NCBI RefSeq assembly: GCF_000750955.1
Contig: NZ_CCEJ010000001.1
Span: 174,197 to 238,196, forward strand
Direction of reading: 5' to 3'
Source of the DNA: Criblamydia sequanensis CRIB-18
GTDB lineage: Bacteria; Chlamydiota; Chlamydiia; Chlamydiales; Criblamydiaceae
Length of the DNA stretch: 64,000 nt
Every line of letters starts with the position of its first letter. Positions within the stretch are counted from its first letter, which is position 1. Shown here in pieces: positions 8,294 to 17,032 of this stretch. Both the position numbers and the translations under genes were made by a program. Under the pieces are notes generated by a model. The model worked only from the letters and a program-made list of their open reading frames with translations, made no database searches and was not told the origin of the DNA.

Positions 8294-8767
8294 ATGGCCG
8301 AAAAAGATGATACCGTAGACAAAGCTCTAAATGAAATTAAAAAAATAATGGATTTAATTTCAAAACATAAATCTGAAGCTTTGAATCTTGATTTAGTCGA
8401 AGATATTAATGAAAAATTAGATGATTTAGAAAGCAAAGTGACCAGTTTTTCAGAAGACACGGATGAAATGCTTCTAAATTTCGGCATGACTAAGCAGCGA
8501 ATGGCAGAGGTCGTTAAAGAAGTCCCGATAGACATTGAAGGAGATGAAAAGGAAGCTTTAAAAAGGGCTTTAGAGCTTAAAGATGAAATCATGAAAATGA
8601 GAGAGGAATACGCCAAAGAAATCGGTGTTCCCGGAAAGACAACAGAAGAAATTGAAGCTTCAAAAAGTCCCAAAGAAAAAAAACGTGCGGAAAAAAAACT
8701 TTCTAAAGAAGAGCATCGGAAGAAGTACAAGAGACTAGGCAGCTCAAAAAAATGGAAGCCTCTTTAA
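8294..8767 (+). CDS. small charged coiled-coil protein at the head of the MAF cluster
   Basis: A 157-residue, highly charged helical protein with heptad-like spacing from about residue 6 to 60 (VDKALNEIKKIMDLISKHK, then EDINEKLDDLESKVTSF) and a Lys/Glu-rich tail. No catalytic motif, signal or membrane segment is present. AGGGGAA lies seven bases before ATG 8294. It is the first of five genes on the same strand with short gaps, directly ahead of three large MAF-type proteins, so a chaperone, adaptor or scaffold role for them is possible. The family is not recognised. Confidence 0.65.
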   Translation: MAEKDDTVDKALNEIKKIMDLISKHKSEALNLDLVEDINEKLDDLESKVTSFSEDTDEMLLNFGMTKQRMAEVVKEVPIDIEGDEKEALKRALELKDEIMKMREEYAKEIGVPGKTTEEIEASKSPKEKKRAEKKLSKEEHRKKYKRLGSSKKWKPL

Positions 8768-8800
8768 TCTATTAATGAAAAGGGTCGTAAAGGTCGATAA

Positions 8801-11767
8801 ATGGATGAAAAGGAGAATTTGGAAAGAAATCTCGCTCTTTTTGGAAAAATTTTTCCAGCAGATGCGAGCCGCATAAGAGAGATACCTTTCACCGAGGTTC
8901 ATTTTGCTGAAAGTGTGAATGGACTTCCTAATTTGACAATTGAAGAAGGGGGCGAACTACATTTTTTATTAAATAAAGAAAATCCAATAGAAGAAGCTTA
9001 TCTCTGGACGAGTTCTTTGCCTCTTACTACTATCGATGTCGTTTTTATATATGGTGTAGGTCTTGGATATTATTACGATGCCCTAGAGAGCTGGTTAAAT
9101 TCAGGTCCGAACAAAAATATCATATTCATTGAGGATAACCCTGAAATTCTTAAAAGGTTTTTTCAAACGGAAAAAGCCGCAAAAATTCTTGCCAACTCAA
9201 AAGTTAGAATTTACTTAATAGAAAATTTTCTCAAAGAAGATAAAAAATTTAATGAAATTGCTCTTTTCTATTGTAAAGCTCCATTCAAAATTAGCGCCCT
9301 CCTATACAACCTGCGGCAAAAAAGTGAAAAATTAATAAAGCTTAATACTGTATTAGAGTACATGCTCAATATCCAAAAGATCTCTTCATTTGAGCTTGAA
9401 CACTTGGGGTATAACTTTTTCTTAAATTTCTTTCAAAATCTGGTAAAACTTCCGGAATCGAAACAAGCAAGTTTGCTTTACAATCGCTTTAAGGGCATGC
9501 CGGCTATCATCTGCGGGGCAGGACCTTCCTTGAATAAAAACATTCACATTTTAAAAAAGCTAAAAGATAAGGCTGTCATCATAGCACCCGGAACCGCTAT
9601 GAATGTGCTGAATAAAGCCGGCATTGTTCCCCATTTTGGCGCAGGTATAGATCCAAACCCGGATCAGACGCTTCGAATCCTGACTAACAATGCTTTTATG
9701 ACCCCTTATTTTTATAAAACAAGAATGAATGCTACAGCGCTTAATTTGATTCAAGGGGATTTGCTTTATTTAAATGGCTCCTATGGATACAAAATCTCTT
9801 CTTGGTTTGAAGAAGAGCTTGGACTGAAAGGAACTCCTTTGGAGGAAGGGTATAATGTAGTTAACGCATCCTTTGAAATCGCGAATGCTTTAGGATGCAG
9901 CCCTCTAATAACTGTCGGCGTCGATTTAGCTTATTCAGATGATGAATCTTATGCTGATCTAACAGCCAAACATCCTTTAAGCACAAATCCCATTCCATTC
10001 AAAACTAAAACTGAGACAGAAGAGCTTCTTTCCAGAATGGATATCAATGGAAAACCTGTCATGACCTTATGGAAGTGGCTTTTGGAGTCTGTTTGGTATT
10101 CAAGATGGGTCTTGGAGAACCCTCAAGCAGAGTTTTTAAATGCGACTGAAGGCGGTATCGGATTTCCGGGAGTTTCGAATATCCCTTTGGAAGAAGTTTC
10201 TGAAACTTACTTAAAAAAAGATTTTGATCTGGATGGCTTTATCCATCTTTGGATTCAAGAAGCCGAGATGGAAAAAAACGTCTCCTTTAAACACATTGAT
10301 GAGCTTCTCTTGAAGCTTGAAGTAAGTTTGAACAAGTGCCAAGAAATCATAGGCCGCATTAAACAAGAGTTTGAAATTTTTTCTAAAAATCTAGGCCCTG
10401 ATGAAACTGCCGTCAATAAGTTGACAAACCCGAATGTGATTCAGCTTTTAGGACAGCTTGAAAATGAAATAGGGTATCAGGTGGTCTTGGACTCTTTCAA
10501 TGTTTATTTTAATAAAGCCTTTGAAAAAGAAGTGCAAAATTTAACGATTAATGACGATGTTTTAGGAAAATCGGAAGTAGAGAAAAGAAAACTTGAGATC
10601 CATGCGGTTCGATTTAAAATGCTTGAAAAGTTGGCGAGGGACACTTTAGTTTTTATTAAAGGTGCCAAGAAATATCTTTCAGAGACAGCTCACTTAATTG
10701 AAGATAGCAAATCGTCCCATGAAAGGATTTACGAGAATGAAGGAAAGTATTCGTCCGATGAATCAAAATTGCTGATAGAAGAACCGCAAAATCATCTCTT
10801 TATTCAAGAAAGTTATTCTATTCCTTTAGATCGATTCGAAGAAGACTTTCAAGATAAAGGAAAACATGTTTACTTTCGAAAAAGCGGTCTTCTTCACGGC
10901 GCTTCCACTTACTATTTTAAAAATGGAAATGAAGCTTACATAAGCTATTATTACAACGGAAATAAAGTAGGAAGAAATAAAGCTTTTTACAAAAACGGCT
11001 CTCTTTATTCACTTTCATTTTATAAAGAGGGTAAAAAAGAAGGCAAAGAATGGTATTTATATCCGAATGGAGGATTAAGGGCAGAGCTTGATTACCGCGA
11101 AGGAAGTCTGAATGGAGATGTTAAGCTTTTTTACCCAAATGGGACTCTCAAGCGGAGTTTATCCTTTCAGGATGGCCTCAAAGAGGGCCGTGAGGTTTTA
11201 TTCTCTCCAAATGGCGTCCTTATCATTGAAGCTGAATATTCACAGGATAAGCCGAAAGGTATCGCAAGATACTATAACCTTAATAAAACAGTGATAAAAG
11301 AAGTCCATTTTGATGAAGAGGGCAACCCTATAAAAACCCTTTCCGAATTAGAAACCGGTGAATTAAAAGAAGTACCTAAAGAATTAAAGGAAGAAGATTA
11401 CTTCGACAGTGTCACAAAAGCTACCAAAGCTTTGACATCAGCTCTTGAAGCCGTAAGTCAGAGGATAGCCCTGTTTCTTGGGACTTCTCTTGAGGATAAG
11501 GATAATGACTTAAATCGGGATATCAAAGAATTAAGAGAAATGTTAGCAACGATTTCCTCCGATTTAAGCATCTTAAAAAAATTAGAAAACGAACTTGAAT
11601 ATGAAAGCGGGATGTCTTCCAAAGCTTTTAAAGAGCCGATATGGAAATCTCCCTCCGCCAAAAGACTTTTAAATGCTCAGATCTCTGTTCTTACCGAGGA
11701 TTTAGAAAAGCGATTGATTGATATTGAAAAACGAATCGTAGATTTAAAAAATAAAAAAACCACTTAA
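8801..11767 (+). CDS. MAF/DUF115 glycosyltransferase-like protein with C-terminal YwqK/MORN repeats (paralogue 1)
   Basis: A 988-residue multidomain protein. Residues about 60-130 form a Rossmann-like N domain (VFIYGVGLGYYYDALESWL, then IIFIEDNPEILKRFF). Residues about 230-440 carry the MAF/DUF115 core: MPAIICGAGPSL at 233, HFGAGIDPNPDQT and ITVGVDLAYSDD near 369. A helical region follows. Residues about 688-840 hold six or seven repeats of the YxNGxL...YxxGxxxG type, and the tail (870-988) is coiled coil. In flagellated bacteria and Campylobacterota, MAF proteins transfer nonulosonic sugars such as pseudaminic acid to Ser/Thr of flagellin; no flagellar gene is seen here. Substrate and acceptor are unknown. 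The repeats may bind the partner or membrane. Confidence 0.82.
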   Translation: MDEKENLERNLALFGKIFPADASRIREIPFTEVHFAESVNGLPNLTIEEGGELHFLLNKENPIEEAYLWTSSLPLTTIDVVFIYGVGLGYYYDALESWLNSGPNKNIIFIEDNPEILKRFFQTEKAAKILANSKVRIYLIENFLKEDKKFNEIALFYCKAPFKISALLYNLRQKSEKLIKLNTVLEYMLNIQKISSFELEHLGYNFFLNFFQNLVKLPESKQASLLYNRFKGMPAIICGAGPSLNKNIHILKKLKDKAVIIAPGTAMNVLNKAGIVPHFGAGIDPNPDQTLRILTNNAFMTPYFYKTRMNATALNLIQGDLLYLNGSYGYKISSWFEEELGLKGTPLEEGYNVVNASFEIANALGCSPLITVGVDLAYSDDESYADLTAKHPLSTNPIPFKTKTETEELLSRMDINGKPVMTLWKWLLESVWYSRWVLENPQAEFLNATEGGIGFPGVSNIPLEEVSETYLKKDFDLDGFIHLWIQEAEMEKNVSFKHIDELLLKLEVSLNKCQEIIGRIKQEFEIFSKNLGPDETAVNKLTNPNVIQLLGQLENEIGYQVVLDSFNVYFNKAFEKEVQNLTINDDVLGKSEVEKRKLEIHAVRFKMLEKLARDTLVFIKGAKKYLSETAHLIEDSKSSHERIYENEGKYSSDESKLLIEEPQNHLFIQESYSIPLDRFEEDFQDKGKHVYFRKSGLLHGASTYYFKNGNEAYISYYYNGNKVGRNKAFYKNGSLYSLSFYKEGKKEGKEWYLYPNGGLRAELDYREGSLNGDVKLFYPNGTLKRSLSFQDGLKEGREVLFSPNGVLIIEAEYSQDKPKGIARYYNLNKTVIKEVHFDEEGNPIKTLSELETGELKEVPKELKEEDYFDSVTKATKALTSALEAVSQRIALFLGTSLEDKDNDLNRDIKELREMLATISSDLSILKKLENELEYESGMSSKAFKEPIWKSPSAKRLLNAQISVLTEDLEKRLIDIEKRIVDLKNKKTT

Positions 11768-11809
11768 TTTAAGAAGTTTAATTGGATTTGAATTTTAGGT
11801 TAAAGAAGC

Positions 11810-14512
11810 ATGATTCCTGAGGACCGTTCCTACTTTCAATCCAACATTGAACGTTATAAAAACTATGATCCCTTGGCTGCCGAAATCATTGAGAAATGTA
11901 ATGCCGAACCATGGCACTTTTTTTTTACTCACGTTGGAGAACTGAATCTTTATAAGAAAACTGAAAAAAAAAATTATTTTTACCACTCTCCGGATGGGGC
12001 TTTAAAAGAAGCTTTCGAATGGTATCAATCGAGCAACTTTAAATTTTATAATATAGCTTATATTTTTGGGATTGGCCTTGGATATTTTTACGAGCCTCTA
12101 AAAGAATGGTTAAGTCAGTCACCCGAACGTACGGTTATTTTTTTAGAAGACGACCCTGCTGTTTTAAAACGTTTTTTTGAAACAAGTAGAGCCGAAAAGC
12201 TGCTTCTTGACCCTCAGGTTTACATACAGCTTATGCCGGCTTTAATTAAAGAAACGGCAAGCGACTTTCAAGATAAGTTACAAAATATATTCAAGGCCTT
12301 TTTTGATAGAAACGGCTTTTTTTCTTCTCTGCCTCTTTATTCAAAAATAAAAGCTAAAGAATGCGAGGAAATAAGAAAGCAGATTTTTTTTGGAAATAAA
12401 GCGCCTCAAATCTTAAACACAGAAATGGTGGTCGGTATTACAGACACCATGAAAAATGTATATTATAAGCTTTTAAGAATGGAAGGAGCCGTATCTTTTA
12501 GCGCCCTCGAGGGAAAATTAAAGAATATACCGGCTCTTATTTGCGGAGCCGGCCCCTCCATTTCTAAAGAAATACCTCTTATAAAAGAATATCAGGATAA
12601 GGTTCTCCTTATCGGTTCTGGAACGGGGGCCAATGTCCTTACAGCTTCCGGAATTTTCCCTCATTTAATTATGGGTCTTGATCCGACAACCTCCCAAGCC
12701 AGTCGATTCAGAGCTAACAATGCCTTTGAAGTCCCCCTTTGCTTTAAAATGAGATTTAGTGAAAACGCTTATAAGATGCATCAGGGACCAAAGATTTATG
12801 TAAGAGGTTTTGAAGGCCCTTTGGATCCAAGTTGGCTTGAGAAGCGTTTAGGACTTGATGATCATAATACGATTCCTTCCGGAATTAGTTCCAGCAATTT
12901 TGCTATTGAAATAGCTTATAGGCTAGGTTGCAATCCTATTATTTTAGCAGGCATTGACATGGCTTATAAAGATAATAAACGCTATCCGGAAAATATTGCA
13001 GCTCACCCGGGAGATAAAAACATTGTCAGAGAAGAGTGGGGAGCCAAACGAGAAACTTTATTTGAGTATAAGAAAAATGATGGGAAGATCATTTTAACAA
13101 AAACCGATTGGTTAATTGAAGCTTTGATTATTTCAGATTTCCAAGAAGCTCATCCTGAATTGAAAATTATCAATTCGACTCTCGAAGGGTTGCCTATTGA
13201 TAAAGTGCTTGAACTGCCTTTAAAAGAGGCGCTTAAACAATTTACAAGCGATGACCAAGAGCTTTTTGTATTTTTACACGCGCTTATTTTAAGACAAGCG
13301 CCTCTTTCATTAGATAAAAACCATATTTTAAACACCATCAAAGAATGGTTAAAGAGTTTAAATGAAATCGCGGAGCAAACAAAAGCCTTTGCAGAAGAAA
13401 TAGAGTCCTTCTCAATTAAAAGAGGAAGCTTTTTTGAAAATGAAGAAAAGGTTAAGGAAAAGCTTAAAGGCTATGATGAAAAGTTAAAGCAAATTATCGC
13501 TTTTCCCCAATTAAAAAAAATATATAGCGAAATCTTGAGCGGTAAACTCTACTCACGAAAGAAAATTTTAAAGAGCCATAAAGAGATATTCAATGAAGAA
13601 GAGGTGAATGAATTAAAAAAAAGACTTCTTGTTTATGAATATGAATTTTATGAAGACATCGCTAAAAGACATGCCGCTATCCTTGAACATGAAATATCGG
13701 ATTATGAAAAAAGCGTTCCTATGGATCGAAAAGCGCCCATAAAGCCCTTCGTTCTCCCGGAGAAATATTTTTTAAATGACACGACGCTTGAAATTAACGA
13801 TTCTGAGCTTGATATTCATCTTAAAAGCTCTTTTAAAAGGGGAGATCTCCAAGAAAGAAAAATCCTTCAGGAAGGATCTTTATTCAAATTGAGTCATTAT
13901 TTAAATGGAAAATTGCATGGCCCCAGTCTCTTTTATGGCAAAAATCAGGAATTGCTGGCAGAAGAATGGTATTTTGATGGCATAAAGCAAGGAAAGACTC
14001 TTTTATTCTATCAATCCGGCAAAGTTTATGCCCTTTTAAAAAGGAAAGATGGAAAAAAAGAAGGAGATCAAACCTATTTTTTTGAATCGGGAGTTATGAA
14101 ATCAAAGATTCATTTTAAAAATGATCTTTTAGATGGAACTACCGAGTTTTATTATTCATCGGGTCAAAAAAAGCGGGAATTCTCATTCAAAGAGGGAAAG
14201 CAAGAGGGTCCTGAGAAGATGTGGAATGAAAATGGAATTTTAATTTTTTCAGGAGAATTCAAAGAGGGAAAACCTATTAAAGAAGCTTTAAGCTGGCATG
14301 ATAACGGTATTTTATCCCAAAAAATTATTTTTTCAGATTATAAAATCATGGAAGAATCGGAATGGGATGATAAGGGAGAACTGATCAGGTATCATAAAAA
14401 TGATGCAATGGATGGCTCTCATGAGCATTTAAAGGCATTAAAGGATCTTAAGAAAGAAATTAAAAAGCTGAATCAATTAAGGGGCCGGGAAAAAGAAGGG
14501 CGCTTTTGGTAA
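11810..14512 (+). CDS. MAF/DUF115 glycosyltransferase-like protein with C-terminal YwqK/MORN repeats (paralogue 2)
   Basis: A 900-residue paralogue of the preceding gene with the same order of parts: N domain (AYIFGIGLGYFYEPLKEWL, then VIFLEDDPAVLKRFF), MAF/DUF115 core (IPALICGAGPSI at about 239, LIMGLDPTTSQ, ILAGIDMAYKD near 381), a long helical stretch rich in Lys and Glu (about 500-650), and six or so YwqK-type repeats (about 695-865, for example LNGKLHGPSLFYG and KEGKQEGPEKMWNENG). It lacks the long coiled-coil tail of paralogue 1. The core sequence has diverged more than that of paralogues 1 and 3 (GLDPTTSQ instead of GIDPNP), which suggests a different substrate or acceptor. The gap to the next gene is four bases. 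Confidence 0.82.
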   Translation: MIPEDRSYFQSNIERYKNYDPLAAEIIEKCNAEPWHFFFTHVGELNLYKKTEKKNYFYHSPDGALKEAFEWYQSSNFKFYNIAYIFGIGLGYFYEPLKEWLSQSPERTVIFLEDDPAVLKRFFETSRAEKLLLDPQVYIQLMPALIKETASDFQDKLQNIFKAFFDRNGFFSSLPLYSKIKAKECEEIRKQIFFGNKAPQILNTEMVVGITDTMKNVYYKLLRMEGAVSFSALEGKLKNIPALICGAGPSISKEIPLIKEYQDKVLLIGSGTGANVLTASGIFPHLIMGLDPTTSQASRFRANNAFEVPLCFKMRFSENAYKMHQGPKIYVRGFEGPLDPSWLEKRLGLDDHNTIPSGISSSNFAIEIAYRLGCNPIILAGIDMAYKDNKRYPENIAAHPGDKNIVREEWGAKRETLFEYKKNDGKIILTKTDWLIEALIISDFQEAHPELKIINSTLEGLPIDKVLELPLKEALKQFTSDDQELFVFLHALILRQAPLSLDKNHILNTIKEWLKSLNEIAEQTKAFAEEIESFSIKRGSFFENEEKVKEKLKGYDEKLKQIIAFPQLKKIYSEILSGKLYSRKKILKSHKEIFNEEEVNELKKRLLVYEYEFYEDIAKRHAAILEHEISDYEKSVPMDRKAPIKPFVLPEKYFLNDTTLEINDSELDIHLKSSFKRGDLQERKILQEGSLFKLSHYLNGKLHGPSLFYGKNQELLAEEWYFDGIKQGKTLLFYQSGKVYALLKRKDGKKEGDQTYFFESGVMKSKIHFKNDLLDGTTEFYYSSGQKKREFSFKEGKQEGPEKMWNENGILIFSGEFKEGKPIKEALSWHDNGILSQKIIFSDYKIMEESEWDDKGELIRYHKNDAMDGSHEHLKALKDLKKEIKKLNQLRGREKEGRFW

Positions 14513-14516
14513 AATT

Positions 14517-16448
14517 ATGGATCAAGAAGAAGCTATGGATGCGCTTTATAACAATATAGAAACCTGGCTTAGGTCTAGTATTCTACCAAAGGAAGCATTT
14601 TTTTTACCAAATATAGACACAAGCGCTTATTCATTTGTAAAAACAAAAGAAGGAGAGCTAAACCTAGTAAAGAAAGAAGAAAAAGGCCTCTTATATTATC
14701 ACTCAGAAACATCAGCTAAGAAAGAAGCCTTAGAATGGTTTAAAGGGCTTGATCTACGAATCACAGAAATTTTATATGTTTATGGGATTGGTCTTGGGTA
14801 CTATTACGAGCCTGTTATTAATTGGCTGAGAGGCGATCCCAAAAGAGTTTTGATTTTTCTTGAAGATGATTTGGCCGTGATAAAAAAGTTTTTTGAAACA
14901 AAACAGGCTCATAAAATAATCACGGACCCTCAAGTTCGATTAATTTATTTTGATGATATAAAAGATAGGGAAGGGGCTTTAGAGGCGCTTTATTGGGATG
15001 TTGTTTTAACTCAAATGACAGTGTCCGCCCTAAAAATTTATGAGAAAAATCGTTTTGATATTTATCAGGACCTGCAGCATAAAATTATTTACGACGCGGC
15101 GATTAAAAATGCGCTTGTTGAAGAGTATCTTAAATATGGATTTTCATTTTTTCGCAACTATTACATCAATCTTCTTACCATTTCAGAATCCTTTCAGGGA
15201 ACAAAGCTATTCGGTAAATTTGAAGGAGTTCCAGGCATTATTTGCGGCGCCGGCCCATCGCTTGAAAAAAACGTTCAAGTCCTAAAAGGGCTTTTAAATA
15301 AAGCTATCGTCTTTGGCGGGGGTTCGGCGTTAAATGCTTTAACTTCGAAAGGGATTTTACCCCACTTTGGAATTGGAATAGACCCAAACCCGACCCAAGC
15401 CTTTAGATTAAGCAGTAATAAGGCTTATGAAGTTCCCCTTTTTTATCGGAACCGCATGCACTATGAGGCCTTTAAGCTAATCCACGGCCCAAGGCTTTAT
15501 ATTCATGGTTCCGGCGGCTATGATATAGCCGATTGGTTTGACGAGAAATTTTCATTGCAGGGCGACTGGATAGATGAAGGTCATAATGTGGTTAATTTTG
15601 GTCTTGAGCTAGCGTATAGAATGGGTTTAAACCCGATCATACTTGTCGGGGTTGATTTAGCTTTTACCGATATGCAAGCGTATGCCAAAGGAATTGTCGA
15701 TGATACTTCAATAAGGAAGAAGGAAATTTTAGATACAGACGATTTTGATACTTCTGCTTTTCTTAAAAAAGATATTTATGGCGAACCTATTTACACTCTT
15801 TGGAAATGGGTGGCTGAATCGAATTGGATAGGAGAGTTTAAAGAAGCCCATAAAGACACCCGAATTATCAATTGCACAGAAGGCGGTCTAGGGATGCCGG
15901 GCGTAAAAAACATGACTTTAAAAGAGGTTGAAGAGATTTACCTAAAGACCAATTATGATTTAAAAAATAGAGTTCAAGGAGAAATTGCTTCTGCTGAAAT
16001 GAAGTGGTTAACTCCTGAGCTTGTCATTGAAAAAGCGACTGAAATGCAAGAGAGTTTAACAAGGTGCATTGGTTATTTTAAAGTTTTAATAGAAGATACG
16101 CAAGCTTTGGAGAAAAAATTATCTGAAGAAAAGGTACCTGTCTTTCTTCAAAGTGGAAAAGCGGCGCTTGCTGAAACCGAGCTTGCGGAAGAGCCAGCCT
16201 ATGAGTTTATCCTGGATTTATTTAATAACATCTATAGCCGTATGCTAAGTAAAGATTTGCATCAAATCAAAGAGAAGATTGAAAACAACGAGATTCAGTC
16301 TTTAAAGGAAAAGTGTGAGATAAACTTAAAGAGACTTAAGTTTTTATCAGATGTCGCCAAAGTCAATGCTCTTTTACTTGAAGAAATTGTAAAAGGAAGG
16401 GCAAATGAGCTGAATGATCACTTCATAAATAAATTGACAGCGGAATAG
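14517..16448 (+). CDS. MAF/DUF115 glycosyltransferase-like protein without repeats (paralogue 3)
   Basis: A 643-residue paralogue: N domain (LYVYGIGLGYYYEPVINWL, then VLIFLEDDLAVIKKFF), MAF/DUF115 core (VPGIICGAGPSL at about 237, HFGIGIDPNPTQA, ILVGVDLAFTDM near 378), and a closing helical region. Unlike its two neighbours it stops before the YwqK/MORN repeats. The repeats are instead encoded by the next gene, whose ATG begins one base after this TAG and in the +1 frame. Both open frames look intact, so this appears to be a fission with translational coupling; a recent frameshift cannot be excluded without homologues. Confidence 0.82.
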   Translation: MDQEEAMDALYNNIETWLRSSILPKEAFFLPNIDTSAYSFVKTKEGELNLVKKEEKGLLYYHSETSAKKEALEWFKGLDLRITEILYVYGIGLGYYYEPVINWLRGDPKRVLIFLEDDLAVIKKFFETKQAHKIITDPQVRLIYFDDIKDREGALEALYWDVVLTQMTVSALKIYEKNRFDIYQDLQHKIIYDAAIKNALVEEYLKYGFSFFRNYYINLLTISESFQGTKLFGKFEGVPGIICGAGPSLEKNVQVLKGLLNKAIVFGGGSALNALTSKGILPHFGIGIDPNPTQAFRLSSNKAYEVPLFYRNRMHYEAFKLIHGPRLYIHGSGGYDIADWFDEKFSLQGDWIDEGHNVVNFGLELAYRMGLNPIILVGVDLAFTDMQAYAKGIVDDTSIRKKEILDTDDFDTSAFLKKDIYGEPIYTLWKWVAESNWIGEFKEAHKDTRIINCTEGGLGMPGVKNMTLKEVEEIYLKTNYDLKNRVQGEIASAEMKWLTPELVIEKATEMQESLTRCIGYFKVLIEDTQALEKKLSEEKVPVFLQSGKAALAETELAEEPAYEFILDLFNNIYSRMLSKDLHQIKEKIENNEIQSLKEKCEINLKRLKFLSDVAKVNALLLEEIVKGRANELNDHFINKLTAE

Positions 16449-16449
16449 T

Positions 16450-17019
16450 ATGGATCTGTATCTTTTGGAAAAAGGATTTCTTCGTCTTCATGACAAAGAG
16501 CTTAGCATTGAAGAGGACTTGGAGTTTAATCCACTAATGATTCCTGAAAATCCTCTGCCGGATACAAGCTTTAATGGAACTCATAAGCTTTGCGTAAAAC
16601 ACTATATTGACGGCAGCAAGGAAGCTTTTTTAAAAATTGATAATAAACTTGATGGGGAGTGGAAGCTTTATTACCCGGATGGAGCTCTTAAAATGGTTTC
16701 TTATTACTTGCTTGGGGATTTGCATGGGCCTTCTAAGTTCTTCAGCGAAAAAGGACAGCTTTTGACAGAGAGCTGGTTTTTATTTGGAAAGCAAGAAGGT
16801 AAAACGAGATGGTTTTACGAAAACGGACAAAAAAATAGCCTTCAGAAATTTCTACACGGTGCTTGGCATGGGGTTCAGAAGTTTTGGTACCCGAATGGGG
16901 AAGTCAAGACCATCATGAATTACAAAAACGGGGTATTGGAAGGGGAGGTTCTTCTTTTTACAGAAAACGGTTCTATAAAAAGAAAGCTGGAATTTAAGGA
17001 CGGGAAATCCGTTTCTTAA
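16450..17019 (+). CDS. YwqK/MORN-like repeat protein, detached C-terminal part of paralogue 3
   Basis: A 189-residue protein. After about 40 residues resembling the linker that precedes the repeats in the fused paralogues, it consists of five or six YwqK-type repeats (LDGEWKLYYPDGALKMVSYY, HGVQKFWYPNGEVKTIMNY, and so on). The automatic name for this repeat family is often antitoxin YwqK; here the context argues for an accessory domain of the MAF proteins. ATG 16450 lies one base after the upstream stop, with no clear ribosome-binding site of its own, so expression probably depends on coupling. Confidence 0.8.
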   Translation: MDLYLLEKGFLRLHDKELSIEEDLEFNPLMIPENPLPDTSFNGTHKLCVKHYIDGSKEAFLKIDNKLDGEWKLYYPDGALKMVSYYLLGDLHGPSKFFSEKGQLLTESWFLFGKQEGKTRWFYENGQKNSLQKFLHGAWHGVQKFWYPNGEVKTIMNYKNGVLEGEVLLFTENGSIKRKLEFKDGKSVS

Positions 17020-17032
17020 ATCAGGGGCTTTG

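Noticed and set aside
8176-8730. Ser/Phe-rich frame opposite the small coiled-coil gene.
   Set aside because: Antisense to a better-supported gene with a good ribosome-binding site; composition typical of a shadow frame.
8801-16448. MAF proteins as folate enzymes (the DUF115 family also contains archaeal hydroxymethylpterin pyrophosphokinase MptE).
   Set aside because: The ICGAGPS core inside a 600+ residue protein with an N-terminal Rossmann-like domain fits the MAF transferases; the true HPPK of the window is folK at 43.9 kb.
16450-17019. Toxin-antitoxin system based on the YwqK antitoxin label of the repeats.
   Set aside because: No toxin-like gene is adjacent, and the repeats are plainly the detached end of the MAF architecture.
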